Positions 33,317-44,365 of a stretch of DNA of 64,000 bases are shown one piece after another. The position numbers were made by a program, and so were the translations under genes. Within the stretch, counting starts at the first letter, position 1. Every line of letters starts with the position of its first letter. Source of the stretch: Deltaproteobacteria bacterium (lineage in GTDB: Bacteria; Myxococcota_A; Polyangia; DRWM01; JAAZOP01); the NCBI GenBank assembly GCA_016218765.1, contig JACRCZ010000009.1, forward strand, positions 18,372 through 82,371, given 5' to 3'. The notes below the pieces were generated by a model that made no database searches, had not been told where the DNA came from, and saw only the letters and a program-made list of their open reading frames with translations.

Positions 33317-33352
33317 AGGAAGAAACCGCCGATGAACACCGATGGACACCGC
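33317..33352. repeat. Dispersed 10-bp-unit repeat (CGATGAACAC CGATGGACAC CG)
   Basis: AGGAAGAAACCGCCGATGAACACCGATGGACACCG; related inverted copy at 45543-45566. Confidence 0.55.
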
Positions 33353-33415
33353 TGGGGGACCACATTATGCTCGACAAACGTGTCGAAGGGGTTCCCCGCA
33401 CCCGGGGGTGCGACC

Positions 33416-35164
33416 GTGCCGGCGGGTCCGTCGCCGGATGCGCGGGGACGCACCGACTTCGGCCGCCTGCGGACGAAGCTCCGGTGGCAGCTCCTCGTCG
33501 CCTACGTCACGCCGCTGCTGCTCCTCGCCGCCTACTTCCACTACGCCTACGTCGACATGATGCAGGAGTCGATCCGCCGCCACCTGGTGTCCGTCGCCGA
33601 GAACCAGCGCAACACGGTCGACCTGTTCCTGCGCGAGCGCGTCTCGGGCGTCCGCCGCGCGCTCTACTCCGGCATGCTCACCTTTCCGCCCGGTCCGGGA
33701 GTCATGGACCGGCTGCTGGAGGAGATGCGCACCGCCAGCCGGACCTTCGTCGACGTCGGCCTGTTCAGTCCCGACGGCAAGCTCGTCGCCTACGCCGGTC
33801 CCGAGACGTCGCTCGTCGGCCGCGACTACTCCAGCCAGGCGTGGTTCAGGCGCCTCCGCGAGGAACCGCAGGACTCCGTGATCAGCGACGTCTACCTCGG
33901 CTTCCGCGGCAAGCCCCACTTCATCGTCGCCGTCCGCCAGTCCACCGATCACGCCGGCTGGGTGCTGCGCGCCAGCGTCGATCCCGAGTCGTTCGCCGAG
34001 TTCGTCGCCAGCTCGTACCTGCTCGCGGACGCGGAGGCGTTCATCGTCAACGTCGCCGGGCAGCGGCAGACGCTGCGGGACCCCGGGACCGCGGCCTCCG
34101 AGCTCGTGGCGGTGGGGGCACGCACGGCGGAGACCGTGGCGTCCGAGGCGACGACGGGCGGGACGGAATTCCTGCGCGTCGCCGCCTGGCTCACCGAGCA
34201 CGAGTGGGCGCTGGTGGTGCAGGTCCCGCGCGATCGGGCCTACGCGCCCATCGCACAGACGCGGTTGATCGTGGGCGCCATGGTCCTGGTCGCGCTGCTG
34301 GTCATCGTCGGCGTCGTGCTGCGCGGCACCCGCAAGCTCGTCGCGCAGCTCGAGGCCGCGATCGAGGCCCAGGAGAGCCTGCGCCACCAGCTCTTCAACG
34401 CGGCCAAGCTCGCCTCGGTCGGCGAGATGGCCGCGGGCGTCGCCCACGAGATCAACAACCCGCTGGCCATCGTCTACGAGGAAGCCTCCATGATGACCGA
34501 CATGCTCGACCCCGAGCTGGGGGGCAAGCCCGACCTCGACGACTTCAAGGAACGGCTCGACGCCATCCGCGACGCGGTCAAGCGCGGCCGGACCATCACC
34601 GGGAAACTCCTCGCGTTCGCCCGCCGCCACGACCCGGATCCGGAGCCTTCGGACCTGAACCTGCTCGTGTCCCGCGTCCTGGCGGTCAAGGAGCACGAAT
34701 ACGAGCTGGCCAACATCGAGGTCGTGCGCGAGTTCACCCCGGACCTGCCGCGGGTCATGGTCAACCGCAACCTCCTGGACCAGGTCGTGCTGAACCTCCT
34801 CAACAACGCCCACGACGCGATCGTCGCGCGCGGCTGCCGCGGCCGCCTCAGCCTGCGCACCACCCGCCGCGAGGACGGAGCCACGCTCGAGATCGGCGAC
34901 AACGGCTGCGGCATGACGCCCGAGGTCATGGCGAAGATCTTCTTCCCCTTCTTCACGACGAAGGGCGTGGGCAAGGGGACCGGGCTCGGGCTGTCGATCA
35001 GCCACGGGATCATCGAGTCGTTCGGCGGACGCATCGACGTCAAGAGCCGGGTCGACGAGGGCTCGACGTTCACCATCTTCCTCCCCGCCGCAGCCGCCGA
35101 CGCGCGTGCCGGCGGCAAGGCGGAGCTGGACGGCAGGCGCGGGGGCGCGGAGGTCGGAACATGA
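33416..35164 (+). CDS. Membrane sensor histidine kinase with Cache-like sensor (paralog of 8707-10374)
   Basis: [63 protein letters not shown]; conservative GTG start chosen downstream of the repeat. Confidence 0.88.
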   Translation: MPAGPSPDARGRTDFGRLRTKLRWQLLVAYVTPLLLLAAYFHYAYVDMMQESIRRHLVSVAENQRNTVDLFLRERVSGVRRALYSGMLTFPPGPGVMDRLLEEMRTASRTFVDVGLFSPDGKLVAYAGPETSLVGRDYSSQAWFRRLREEPQDSVISDVYLGFRGKPHFIVAVRQSTDHAGWVLRASVDPESFAEFVASSYLLADAEAFIVNVAGQRQTLRDPGTAASELVAVGARTAETVASEATTGGTEFLRVAAWLTEHEWALVVQVPRDRAYAPIAQTRLIVGAMVLVALLVIVGVVLRGTRKLVAQLEAAIEAQESLRHQLFNAAKLASVGEMAAGVAHEINNPLAIVYEEASMMTDMLDPELGGKPDLDDFKERLDAIRDAVKRGRTITGKLLAFARRHDPDPEPSDLNLLVSRVLAVKEHEYELANIEVVREFTPDLPRVMVNRNLLDQVVLNLLNNAHDAIVARGCRGRLSLRTTRREDGATLEIGDNGCGMTPEVMAKIFFPFFTTKGVGKGTGLGLSISHGIIESFGGRIDVKSRVDEGSTFTIFLPAAAADARAGGKAELDGRRGGAEVGT

Positions 35165-35661
35165 CGCGGAAGATCAAGCTGCTGATCGTCGACGACGAGG
35201 AGCGTTTCCTCCGTACCCTGGCGCAACGCCTCACGCTGCGCGACTTCGACGTCACGCCCGTCGGCAACGGCGCGCAGGCGGTCGAGATCGCCCGCGAACA
35301 GGCGTTCGACCTGGCCATCGTCGACCTCAAGATGCCCGGCATCGGCGGCGAGAAGGTCCTGGAGCTGCTCAAGAAGCAGGACCCGCACATCGAGGTCGTC
35401 ATCCTGACCGGGCACGGGACGATCGATTCCGCCGTCGAGTGCACCAAGCTCGGCTCGTACCACTACCTCCAGAAGCCCTGCGAGACCGAGGAGCTGCTCG
35501 ACGTGCTCAAGAACGCCTACTGGCGACGAGTCCAGAGCAAGCTGCGCGTCGACGAGGACCGCCTGAGCGCGCTGCTCGACTCCGCCACGAGCGAGTCGCC
35601 CTTGTCGATCCTCCGCAAGCTGCGCGAGCTGGAGGAGTCCGGCAAGCCGCCCGGGAAATAG
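35161..35661 (+). CDS. Response regulator receiver protein
   Basis: IKLLIVDDEERFLRTLAQRLTLRDFDV...LAIVDLKMPGIGGEKV...ILTGHGT...LQKPCE. Confidence 0.9.
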   Translation: MTRKIKLLIVDDEERFLRTLAQRLTLRDFDVTPVGNGAQAVEIAREQAFDLAIVDLKMPGIGGEKVLELLKKQDPHIEVVILTGHGTIDSAVECTKLGSYHYLQKPCETEELLDVLKNAYWRRVQSKLRVDEDRLSALLDSATSESPLSILRKLRELEESGKPPGK

Positions 35662-35686
35662 CCGGGGGAAGGGGGAGCGTCGGGAG

Positions 35687-37084
<1,398 letters not shown>

Positions 37085-37222
37085 GCCGAAGTTCCGTCCG
37101 CGAAACAACGTTTCACGACACCCGTTCCGTCTTCGCAACCCCGGCCCGCGAAACCTTGCCGGGTTTCAGGCGGAAGGACGCCCCGGCTCCCGCCCCCTCC
37201 CCGTGGGGCGTGGAGCCGTTCC

Positions 37223-37254
37223 CTCTGCGTCTCTGCGTCTCTGCGCCCCTGCGC
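37223..37254. repeat. Short tandem repeat, 4 x 8 bp (CTCTGCGT)
   Basis: CTCTGCGT CTCTGCGT CTCTGCGC CCCTGCGC. Confidence 0.85.
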
Positions 37255-37307
37255 GACATTCCCTCCGGCCCCGTTCCCCCCCCGGCATGCCCCCACTTCC
37301 CCCCCCT

Positions 37308-37323
37308 TGGCCCGGAACTCGCT
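37308..37323 (+). promoter_or_regulatory. Candidate sigma54 promoter for the NifX/Hmc-like operon
   Basis: TGGCCCG-GAAC-TCGCT, conserved GG and GC at correct spacing, 42 bp upstream of GTG 37365. Confidence 0.45.
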
Positions 37324-37364
37324 CTGCGGCGCGGACGCGGGGGCCGGGGGGCGGAGGCTCGGGA

Positions 37365-37721
37365 GTGAAGGTCGCCATCCCGCGTTTCGCCGAACAGGTT
37401 GCGCCCTGTTTCGAGTACTCCGCGACAATCACGATCTTCGCGATCCGCCGCCGCGAGGTCGTCGAGCAGCAGGACTTCCGGCTCCAGAGCCGCGACGCGC
37501 TCGATCGCGTGCGGCTCCTGCGCGACCAGCGGGTCGATACGCTGATCTGCGGCGGCCTGCACGAGCGGGTCGAGCAGATGCTGTGCGCCTCCGGCATCCG
37601 GGTCATCTCCTGGGTCGCCGGCGGCGTCGATGAGCTGCTCCATCGATACCTCGAAGGACGTCTGACGGCGGGAGGGGGCCGGCCGGGCCAGGCGCCCGGC
37701 GCCGGCAGGGAAGGAGTCTGA
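37365..37721 (+). CDS. NifX/NifB-type dinitrogenase iron-molybdenum cofactor-like domain protein
   Basis: VKVAIPRFAEQVAPCFEYSATITIFAIRRREVVEQQDF...VDTLICGGLHERVEQMLCASGIRVISWVAGGVDELLHRYLEG. Confidence 0.8.
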   Translation: MKVAIPRFAEQVAPCFEYSATITIFAIRRREVVEQQDFRLQSRDALDRVRLLRDQRVDTLICGGLHERVEQMLCASGIRVISWVAGGVDELLHRYLEGRLTAGGGRPGQAPGAGREGV

Positions 37722-37724
37722 GCC

Positions 37725-39095
37725 TTGGCCCAGCAGAGCGGCAGGTACAGCTACTACGAAGAGACCCGGGCGCTCGAAGTCACCGACCGTCCGCGCAAGT
37801 TCCTCGAGGCGTTCGCCGCGGTCCTCGAGCACTCCAGCTACGGCATCGCCCTGGACGCGTACGCGCGTGTCGGCGCCAAGTGCAGCCGGTGCGCGGCGAG
37901 CTGCCAGCTCTACCAGGCGACCGGGGATCCCCGGGACATCCCCTGCCGCCGCTCGGAGCTGCTCCTGCGCGTCTACCGGCGCTACTTCACGTACGGCGGG
38001 ATGCTGCGCGCGCGGCTGTTCGCCGACTTCGCGCTCGACGACGCGGCCATCGACCGGATGGCCGAGGAGTTCTACCGCTGCACGGCGTGCCGACGCTGTA
38101 AGCTCACGTGCCCGTTCGGCGTCGATCACGGCCTCGTCACCCACCTGGCGCGCTACCTGCTGGCCGAGGTCGGCGTCGTTCCCAAGGCGCTCGTGGTCTC
38201 CGTTCGCGAGCAGCTCGCGGGCGTCGGCAACACCTCGGGCATCCCCGCGGCCGCGCTGCGCGACACCTGCGAGTTCCTCCACGACGAGCTCCAGGAGACG
38301 TACGGCGCCGATGTGCCGTTCCCGATCGACGTCGAAGGCGCGGAGCACGTGTTCTTCCCCGCGGTCTCCGACTACCTCCTGGAGCCCGACACCCTCATGG
38401 GCAACGCCGCCGTGATGCACGTCACGGGCGGCTCGTGGACGATCGGCACGGGCAACTTCGACGGCATCAACTACGGGCTGTTCTACAGCGACCGCATGAT
38501 GGAGCGGATTTGCAAGCGGGTGGGGGCCGAGGTGCGCCGCCTCAAGGGCCGCAAGGTGCTGGTCGGCGAGTGCGGCCACGCCACCCGCTCGGCCTGGCTC
38601 CTGCCCAACTTCCTCGGCGCCGACGCCCCGCCCGCCGTCGCCTTCCTCCAGTACACGTACCGCGCGCTCGCCGCGGGGAAGATCCCGCTCAAGCGGGAGA
38701 AGATCGCGGAGCGGCTCACCTACCACGACCCGTGCAACCTCGCGCGGGCCGGCAGGATCACGGAGGAGCCGCGGGAGATCCTCCAGGCGATCAGCGCCGA
38801 GTACGTCGAGATGACGCCGAACCGGTCGGAGAACTACTGCTGCGGCGGGGGCGGCGGCACGGTGTCGATCGACGAGATCCGCGCCTTCCGCACCAGGAAG
38901 ATGGGCAAGGCCAAGGCCGACCAGATCCGCGCCACCGGCGCGAAGCTCGTCGTGGCCCCCTGCGCCAACTGCAAGAAGCAGCTCAAGGAAGTCTGCGAGG
39001 ACAACGGCCTGGAGGACGTCCGCGTCGTCGGCCTGCACGACCTCCTCCTCAAGTGCATCGACTTCGGCGCCGCCGGCGGCAAGGGGAAGGAGTAG
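37725..39095 (+). CDS. HmcF/TmcB/DsrK-like iron-sulfur protein (heterodisulfide-reductase-like)
   Basis: CSRCAASC; CTACRRCKLTCPFGVDHG; GECGHATRSAW; DPCNLAR; NYCCGGGGG; TTG start. Confidence 0.85.
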   Translation: MAQQSGRYSYYEETRALEVTDRPRKFLEAFAAVLEHSSYGIALDAYARVGAKCSRCAASCQLYQATGDPRDIPCRRSELLLRVYRRYFTYGGMLRARLFADFALDDAAIDRMAEEFYRCTACRRCKLTCPFGVDHGLVTHLARYLLAEVGVVPKALVVSVREQLAGVGNTSGIPAAALRDTCEFLHDELQETYGADVPFPIDVEGAEHVFFPAVSDYLLEPDTLMGNAAVMHVTGGSWTIGTGNFDGINYGLFYSDRMMERICKRVGAEVRRLKGRKVLVGECGHATRSAWLLPNFLGADAPPAVAFLQYTYRALAAGKIPLKREKIAERLTYHDPCNLARAGRITEEPREILQAISAEYVEMTPNRSENYCCGGGGGTVSIDEIRAFRTRKMGKAKADQIRATGAKLVVAPCANCKKQLKEVCEDNGLEDVRVVGLHDLLLKCIDFGAAGGKGKE

Positions 39096-39103
39096 CTGAC
39101 ACC

Positions 39104-39805
39104 ATGGACGCCTGGCTGGACTGGGCCCGCGGGCCCGCGTTCGTCTTCTCGTTCGTGTTCCTGCTCCTGGGCCTCCTGCGCCACGTCGCGCTCACGGCGT
39201 GGGAGGTCGCGCACGTCTGGCGCCGCGCCGGCGACAGGAAGCTGCCGCTGGGCAAGCTCCTGCGTGCGACCCTCTTGTGGCTCGTCCCGTTCACCCGGCT
39301 GCGCCACCGCTTCTGGTTCGGCCTGACCTCCCTCGTCTTCCACGTCTGCATCCTCGTCGTGCCGGTCTTCCTCGCCGGCCACGTCGCCCTGTGGGCCCGG
39401 GGCCTCGGCCTCTCCTGGCCGGCCATCCCCAACGCCGTCGCCGATGCCCTGACGCTCCTCGCGGTCGTCACCGCCGTCCTGCTCCTCGGCCAGCGCGTCT
39501 TCTCCCGCGCCACGCGCTCGCTGTCCCGGGTCCAGGACTTCGCGTTGCCTCCGCTCGTCGCCGTCCCCTTCGCCACCGGTTTCCTCATGATGCATCCCGG
39601 CTGGAACCCCTTCGACTTCCAGGCGACCTTCTTCGTCCACGTCATGAGCGCCAACCTCCTCTTCGTGCTCACGCCGCTCACCAAGCTCAGCCACATGATC
39701 CTCATGCCCTCGACCCAGCTCGTCGCCGAGCTGGCCTGGCACTGGCCCGTCGATTCGGGCTCCGCCGTCGGCCGTGCGCTGGGGAAGGAGGGAGAGCCGG
39801 TATGA
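39104..39805 (+). CDS. HmcE/TmcC-like membrane subunit (narI-like cytochrome b type)
   Basis: Multiple TM helices with LRHVALTAW, FHVCILVVPVFLAGHVALW, FVHVMSANLLFVLTPLTKLSHM. Confidence 0.75.
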   Translation: MDAWLDWARGPAFVFSFVFLLLGLLRHVALTAWEVAHVWRRAGDRKLPLGKLLRATLLWLVPFTRLRHRFWFGLTSLVFHVCILVVPVFLAGHVALWARGLGLSWPAIPNAVADALTLLAVVTAVLLLGQRVFSRATRSLSRVQDFALPPLVAVPFATGFLMMHPGWNPFDFQATFFVHVMSANLLFVLTPLTKLSHMILMPSTQLVAELAWHWPVDSGSAVGRALGKEGEPV

Positions 39806-40662
39806 CCGTCCCCAAGGCGATCCTCAACGACACCACCCGCTGCACCGGCTGCGAGAAGTGCGTCGCCGCCTGCAAGCGGGAGAACGGCCTGGGCCGCGAC
39901 CTCCCGCGCCGCTGGAAGCTGTGCATCGATGACCTCTCGTCCACGCGTCTGACGACCATCCAGCGCCGCGAGGACGGCCGGCCCGTGCGCCGCATGTGCC
40001 TGCACTGCCTCGAGCCCGCCTGCGTCTCGGCCTGCATCGTCGGCGCCCTCCGGAAGCGCCCCGACGGCCCCGTCGTCTACGACCGCGACCGCTGCATGGG
40101 CTGCCGCTACTGCATGATGGCCTGTCCCTTCGGCGTCCCGCGCTACGAGTGGGAAGAGCCCGTCCCGTACGTCAAGAAGTGCGTCCTCTGCCACCACCGC
40201 CTCGACCAGGGCAAGGTTCCCGCCTGCGTCGAGGCTTGCCCCGAGAAGGCGACGATCTTCGGCGACCGCGACGAGCTGCTGGCCGAGGCCGAGCGGCGCG
40301 TCCGCGGCGAGCCCGGGCGCTATCGCCCCGACGTTTTCGGGCGCGACGAGGTCGGCGGAACGTCCGTCCTCTACGTGTCCGATCTCGACCTGGGCTTCCT
40401 GGCCTGGAAGCCCGAGCTCGGGGCCGAGGCGCTGCCGGACCTCACCTGGGCGGCGCTGGGCAAGGTGCCGACGATCGTCCTGGTGATGGGCGGCCTCATG
40501 ACCGGCGCCTGGTGGCTCGTCGGCCGGCGCAACAAGCTCGCCGCCGAGGCCGCCGCGGCGAAGGAGAAGGAAGCGGCCGCGGCGAAGGAGAAGGGCGCCG
40601 GCGGCGGCGACCCGCCGTCCGCCGCTCCGCCGGCCGCCGCGCCGGAAGGGAGGAAGCCGTGA
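39802..40662 (+). CDS. HmcB-like 4Fe-4S ferredoxin subunit with C-terminal TM
   Basis: CTGCEKCVAACKREN; CLHCLEPACVSACIVGAL; CMGCRYCMMACPFGVPRY; CVLCHHRLDQGKVPACVEACPEKA. Confidence 0.9.
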   Translation: MTVPKAILNDTTRCTGCEKCVAACKRENGLGRDLPRRWKLCIDDLSSTRLTTIQRREDGRPVRRMCLHCLEPACVSACIVGALRKRPDGPVVYDRDRCMGCRYCMMACPFGVPRYEWEEPVPYVKKCVLCHHRLDQGKVPACVEACPEKATIFGDRDELLAEAERRVRGEPGRYRPDVFGRDEVGGTSVLYVSDLDLGFLAWKPELGAEALPDLTWAALGKVPTIVLVMGGLMTGAWWLVGRRNKLAAEAAAAKEKEAAAAKEKGAGGGDPPSAAPPAAAPEGRKP

Positions 40663-42644
40663 CCCGACGCCTCACCGCGGTCAAGACCGCTCTCTGGCTC
40701 CTCGCCGGCGTGCTCGGCGTGCTCACCGCCGTCCGCTTCCTCCGCGGGCTGGGAGCGACCACCGCCCTCACCGACACGGCCCCCTGGGGCTTCTGGATCG
40801 CGTTCGACGTCATGAGCGGCGTGGCCCTGGCCGCCGGCGGCTTCGTCGTCGCGGCGACCGTCTACGTCTTCGGGCGCGAGCGCTACCGCGCCTTCGCCCG
40901 CCCGGCGATCCTCACCGCCTTCCTGGGCTACGCCGCCGTCGCCGTCGGCCTGCTCTACGACCTCGGCCTGCCCTGGCACATCCTGAACCCCGTCGCCCAT
41001 CCCCAGCACCACTCGGTCCTCTTCGAGGTCGCGATGTGCGTGATGCTCTACCTCACGGTGCTGTTCCTCGAGTTCAGCCCCGTCATCCTGGAGCACCCGC
41101 GCCTCCAGCGCCCGCTGCTCGCGCGCGTCCACCGCGCGCTCCAGAAGGTCACGATCCCGCTCGTCATCGCCGGCATCGTGCTCTCCACCCTGCACCAGTC
41201 CTCGCTGGGCTCGCTGTTCCTCATCGCGCCCTACCGCCTGCACCCGCTCTGGTACAGCCCGTACCTGTGGGTCCTCTTCTTCGTCTCCGCCGTGGCGCTC
41301 GGACTGGCGATGGTCATGGCCGAGTCGTTCTTCTCGGCGTGGCTCTTCGGCCACAAGCCACGGCGCGAGCTCCTGGGCAACCTGGGGCGCGCGGCCTCGG
41401 TCGTCCTGCTGCTCTACGCCGCGCTGCGCCTGGGCGACCTCGCGGCCCGGGGCAAGCTCGACCTCGCCCTGCAGCCCACGGGCCACGCGGCATTGTTCTG
41501 GTTCGAGCTGGGGGTGAGCGCGCTCCTGCCCGCCGTGCTGCTCCAGTCCGGCCGCGTGCGCGCCGGTTCCGGCGGGCTCTTCGGCTCGGCCGCGCTGATC
41601 GTGCTGGGGATGATCGGCTACCGCTTCGACGTGTGCATCGTCGCCTTCGCCCGGCCGGAGGACATGCCGTACTTCCCGAGCTGGACGGAGATCGCGGTGA
41701 GCGTCGGGATCGTCGCCGCCGCGATGCTCGTCTTCATCTTCTTCGTCGAGCACCTGCGCGTCTACCCGCCGGAGGAGCACGGGCCGGCGGAGCCGCGCCC
41801 GCGCCCGGACCCCGGTACCGTGCGCCCGCTGCTCGCCGGCCCCGCCGCCGCGCCCCGCCGCTACTCGCTGGTCGCCGTCCTCGGCGCCGCGCTCGCCGTC
41901 GCCCTCCTCCCCGCCGGGGCCCTCTTCGGCGACCAGGTCGCGCGAACGCCCGTCGCCGGTCCGCGGACGCTGGACGCGATCCGCGTGGCGGTCGACGGCC
42001 GGCCCGACGACCTGGTCCTGGCCGCGGAGCCGGCGCGGCAGGCCCCGGACGGCATGCCCGCCCGCGCGCTGCTGCTCGACGCCGATCGCGACGGCCGCAC
42101 CGTGCTCTTCGACCACGACGCGCACGTCGAGCGCGCGGGCGGCGAGACGTCCTGCGGGAGCTGCCACCACCAGAACCTCCCCTTCGATCGCGCCTCGTCC
42201 TGCGGCTCGTGCCACGCCGACATGTTCCTCGTCTCCGACACCTTCCGGCACGAGAGCCACGTCGGGCATCTCGGCGGCAACGCGGGCTGCGCGCGGTGCC
42301 ACGACGGCGGCGAGGGGGCGAAGACGCGGGAGAAGGCCCGGGCCTGCGACGACTGTCATTCCGACATGCTGGTCCCCGGCGCGGTCGTCCGTCCGCGCCC
42401 CGGCGGGCTCGACGGCCGGGCCGTAGGCTACATGGACGCGGTGCACGGGTTGTGCGTGGCCTGCCACGAGCGGGAGGTCGCCCTGCGGCCCGGCGAGCTT
42501 CCGGCGAGCCTCGCCGACTGCGGTACGTGCCACGGGCGCGAGGACCCGGCGCGGCTGCGGCGGCTCGGCCCCTACGCCGCCGCGGACGTCCGCCGCGCCG
42601 CGCCGCCGCCGGGAGCGGCCGCGGTTCCGGGGCCGTCCGAATGA
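40659..42644 (+). CDS. NrfD/HmcC-like polytopic membrane subunit fused to C-terminal hexaheme cytochrome c
   Basis: NrfD-type TM region, then six CxxCH: CGSCH, CGSCH, CARCH, CDDCH, CVACH, CGTCH; GTG start. Confidence 0.9.
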   Translation: MTRRLTAVKTALWLLAGVLGVLTAVRFLRGLGATTALTDTAPWGFWIAFDVMSGVALAAGGFVVAATVYVFGRERYRAFARPAILTAFLGYAAVAVGLLYDLGLPWHILNPVAHPQHHSVLFEVAMCVMLYLTVLFLEFSPVILEHPRLQRPLLARVHRALQKVTIPLVIAGIVLSTLHQSSLGSLFLIAPYRLHPLWYSPYLWVLFFVSAVALGLAMVMAESFFSAWLFGHKPRRELLGNLGRAASVVLLLYAALRLGDLAARGKLDLALQPTGHAALFWFELGVSALLPAVLLQSGRVRAGSGGLFGSAALIVLGMIGYRFDVCIVAFARPEDMPYFPSWTEIAVSVGIVAAAMLVFIFFVEHLRVYPPEEHGPAEPRPRPDPGTVRPLLAGPAAAPRRYSLVAVLGAALAVALLPAGALFGDQVARTPVAGPRTLDAIRVAVDGRPDDLVLAAEPARQAPDGMPARALLLDADRDGRTVLFDHDAHVERAGGETSCGSCHHQNLPFDRASSCGSCHADMFLVSDTFRHESHVGHLGGNAGCARCHDGGEGAKTREKARACDDCHSDMLVPGAVVRPRPGGLDGRAVGYMDAVHGLCVACHEREVALRPGELPASLADCGTCHGREDPARLRRLGPYAAADVRRAAPPPGAAAVPGPSE

Positions 42645-43786
42645 AGGACGTCCGCCGCTGGATCCGCGTCCACCTGTGGGACGAGGTCCCGGTGCGGATC
42701 TGCGTCATCGATCGCGACTTCCGCATCGTCACCGCTAACCGCGCCTTCGGCCGGGAGCTGGGACGCTGGTACCGCCGCCCGTGCCACGTCGTCCTGCGCG
42801 GTCGCGACGCCCCGTGCTCGCCGTGCTCCGCGGTGGCGTGCTTCCGGGACGGCCGCATCCGCAACGTCGAGGAGCAGGGGGTGCCGCGCGACGGCGCCCC
42901 CACGTGGTACTACTGCCAGATGATCCCGATGGTCCGTCCCAACGGGGCCATTCCCTACATCGTCGAGATGTCGACCGACATCACCGCGATCAAGCGCCTC
43001 GAGCACGGGAAGATCGAGGCGGAGCGCCTAGCCGCCGTGGGCCAGACGGTCGCCGGGCTCGCCCACGGCATCAAAAACGTCCTCATGGGCCTGGACGGGG
43101 GCATGTACGTCGTCCGCTCGGGCCTGGAGCGCGGCGACGCGGGGCGCATCGCGCAGGGCTGGCAGATGCTCGAGGGCAACGTCGCGCGGATCGGCACCTT
43201 CGTGCGGGACTTCCTCGAGTTCGCCCGCGGGCGCGTGCCCCGCGTGCAGCTCGTCGAGCCCAACGCGGTCGTGCGCGACGTCGTCGCCTCCTTCGCGGAG
43301 GCGGCCCGCCGGGCCGGAATCGCCCTGCGCGCGGACCTCGAGCCCGACGTCGGGTCGGCGATGATGGATCCCGACGGCCTGCACACCTGCCTCGCCAACC
43401 TCGTCTCCAACGCCCTGGACGCCTGCCAGGTCAGCGACAAGGCCCGCCGGCACGTCTGGGTCACCACCGCGGACCGCGCCGGCGTGCTGGTGATCGAGGT
43501 CTCCGACGACGGCGCGGGCATGGACTACGATGTCCAGAAGAAGGCCTTCTCCACCTTCTTCAGCACCAAGGCCGTCGGCAAGGGCACCGGACTCGGCCTG
43601 CTCACCACGCGCAAGATCGCACAGGAACACGGCGGCCGGGTGTCCTTCGAGACGAGGGAAGGGAAAGGCTCCGTGGTCCGACTCGAGTTCCCCCGCGACC
43701 GGCTGCCCCGGCTCGAGCCCGAGGCCGCGACGGACGCCGGGACCACCGCCGCGCCGCGCCCGCCGCGCCGCGCCTCCGGGAGGTGA
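42641..43786 (+). CDS. PAS-domain histidine kinase with Cys-rich PAS
   Basis: CHVVLRGRDAPCSPCSAVACF; GLAHGIKNVLMGLDGGMYVV; STFFSTKAVGKGTGLGLLTTRKIA. Confidence 0.88.
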   Translation: MKDVRRWIRVHLWDEVPVRICVIDRDFRIVTANRAFGRELGRWYRRPCHVVLRGRDAPCSPCSAVACFRDGRIRNVEEQGVPRDGAPTWYYCQMIPMVRPNGAIPYIVEMSTDITAIKRLEHGKIEAERLAAVGQTVAGLAHGIKNVLMGLDGGMYVVRSGLERGDAGRIAQGWQMLEGNVARIGTFVRDFLEFARGRVPRVQLVEPNAVVRDVVASFAEAARRAGIALRADLEPDVGSAMMDPDGLHTCLANLVSNALDACQVSDKARRHVWVTTADRAGVLVIEVSDDGAGMDYDVQKKAFSTFFSTKAVGKGTGLGLLTTRKIAQEHGGRVSFETREGKGSVVRLEFPRDRLPRLEPEAATDAGTTAAPRPPRRASGR

Positions 43787-43790
43787 CGCC

Positions 43791-44315
43791 ATGGTTGAGC
43801 CCGCGGACAAGCTGATCCTGGTCGTCGATGACGAGCCGAACGTGCGCGAGTACCTGCGCGCGATCCTCGAGGACGCCGGCTTCCGGGTGCTCGTCGCCGG
43901 CGACGGCGAGGAAGCGCTCCGGCTCATCAAGTCGAAGAAGCCGGACTTCATCTCGCTCGACCTCGTCATGCCGCGCAAGTCGGGCCACCGCCTGCTCTAC
44001 GAGCTGCGGCGCAGCAAGGAGCTGTCCCGCATCCCCGTCCTGGTCGTCACCGCCCACGCCCGGGACGACCTCGGCAAGAACGACATCAAGGACCTGCTCG
44101 ACAACCGCATCATGTCCGGACCGGGCACCTACCTCGAGAAGCCGGTCAACCCCCGGACCTACGTCGATGCCATCCGCCGCGCCCTGGGCCTCCCCCTGTC
44201 GCCGCCGGCCGACGAACGCGTCGATCTGGCCGAACAGATCCGCAAGGGCCTGACCGGAGCCAGCCCCGACGCGCTGCGGCAGGCGTTGCAGGCGTTGCAG
44301 AAGAAGGGCGGCTGA
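43791..44315 (+). CDS. Response regulator receiver protein
   Basis: KLILVVDDEPNVREYLRAILEDAGFRV...FISLDLVMPRKSG...LEKPV. Confidence 0.9.
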   Translation: MVEPADKLILVVDDEPNVREYLRAILEDAGFRVLVAGDGEEALRLIKSKKPDFISLDLVMPRKSGHRLLYELRRSKELSRIPVLVVTAHARDDLGKNDIKDLLDNRIMSGPGTYLEKPVNPRTYVDAIRRALGLPLSPPADERVDLAEQIRKGLTGASPDALRQALQALQKKGG

Positions 44316-44365
44316 ACGGTGCGGTGGAGCGGTAGAGCGGTGGCGGGGACCCTGGGAGGCGAATC

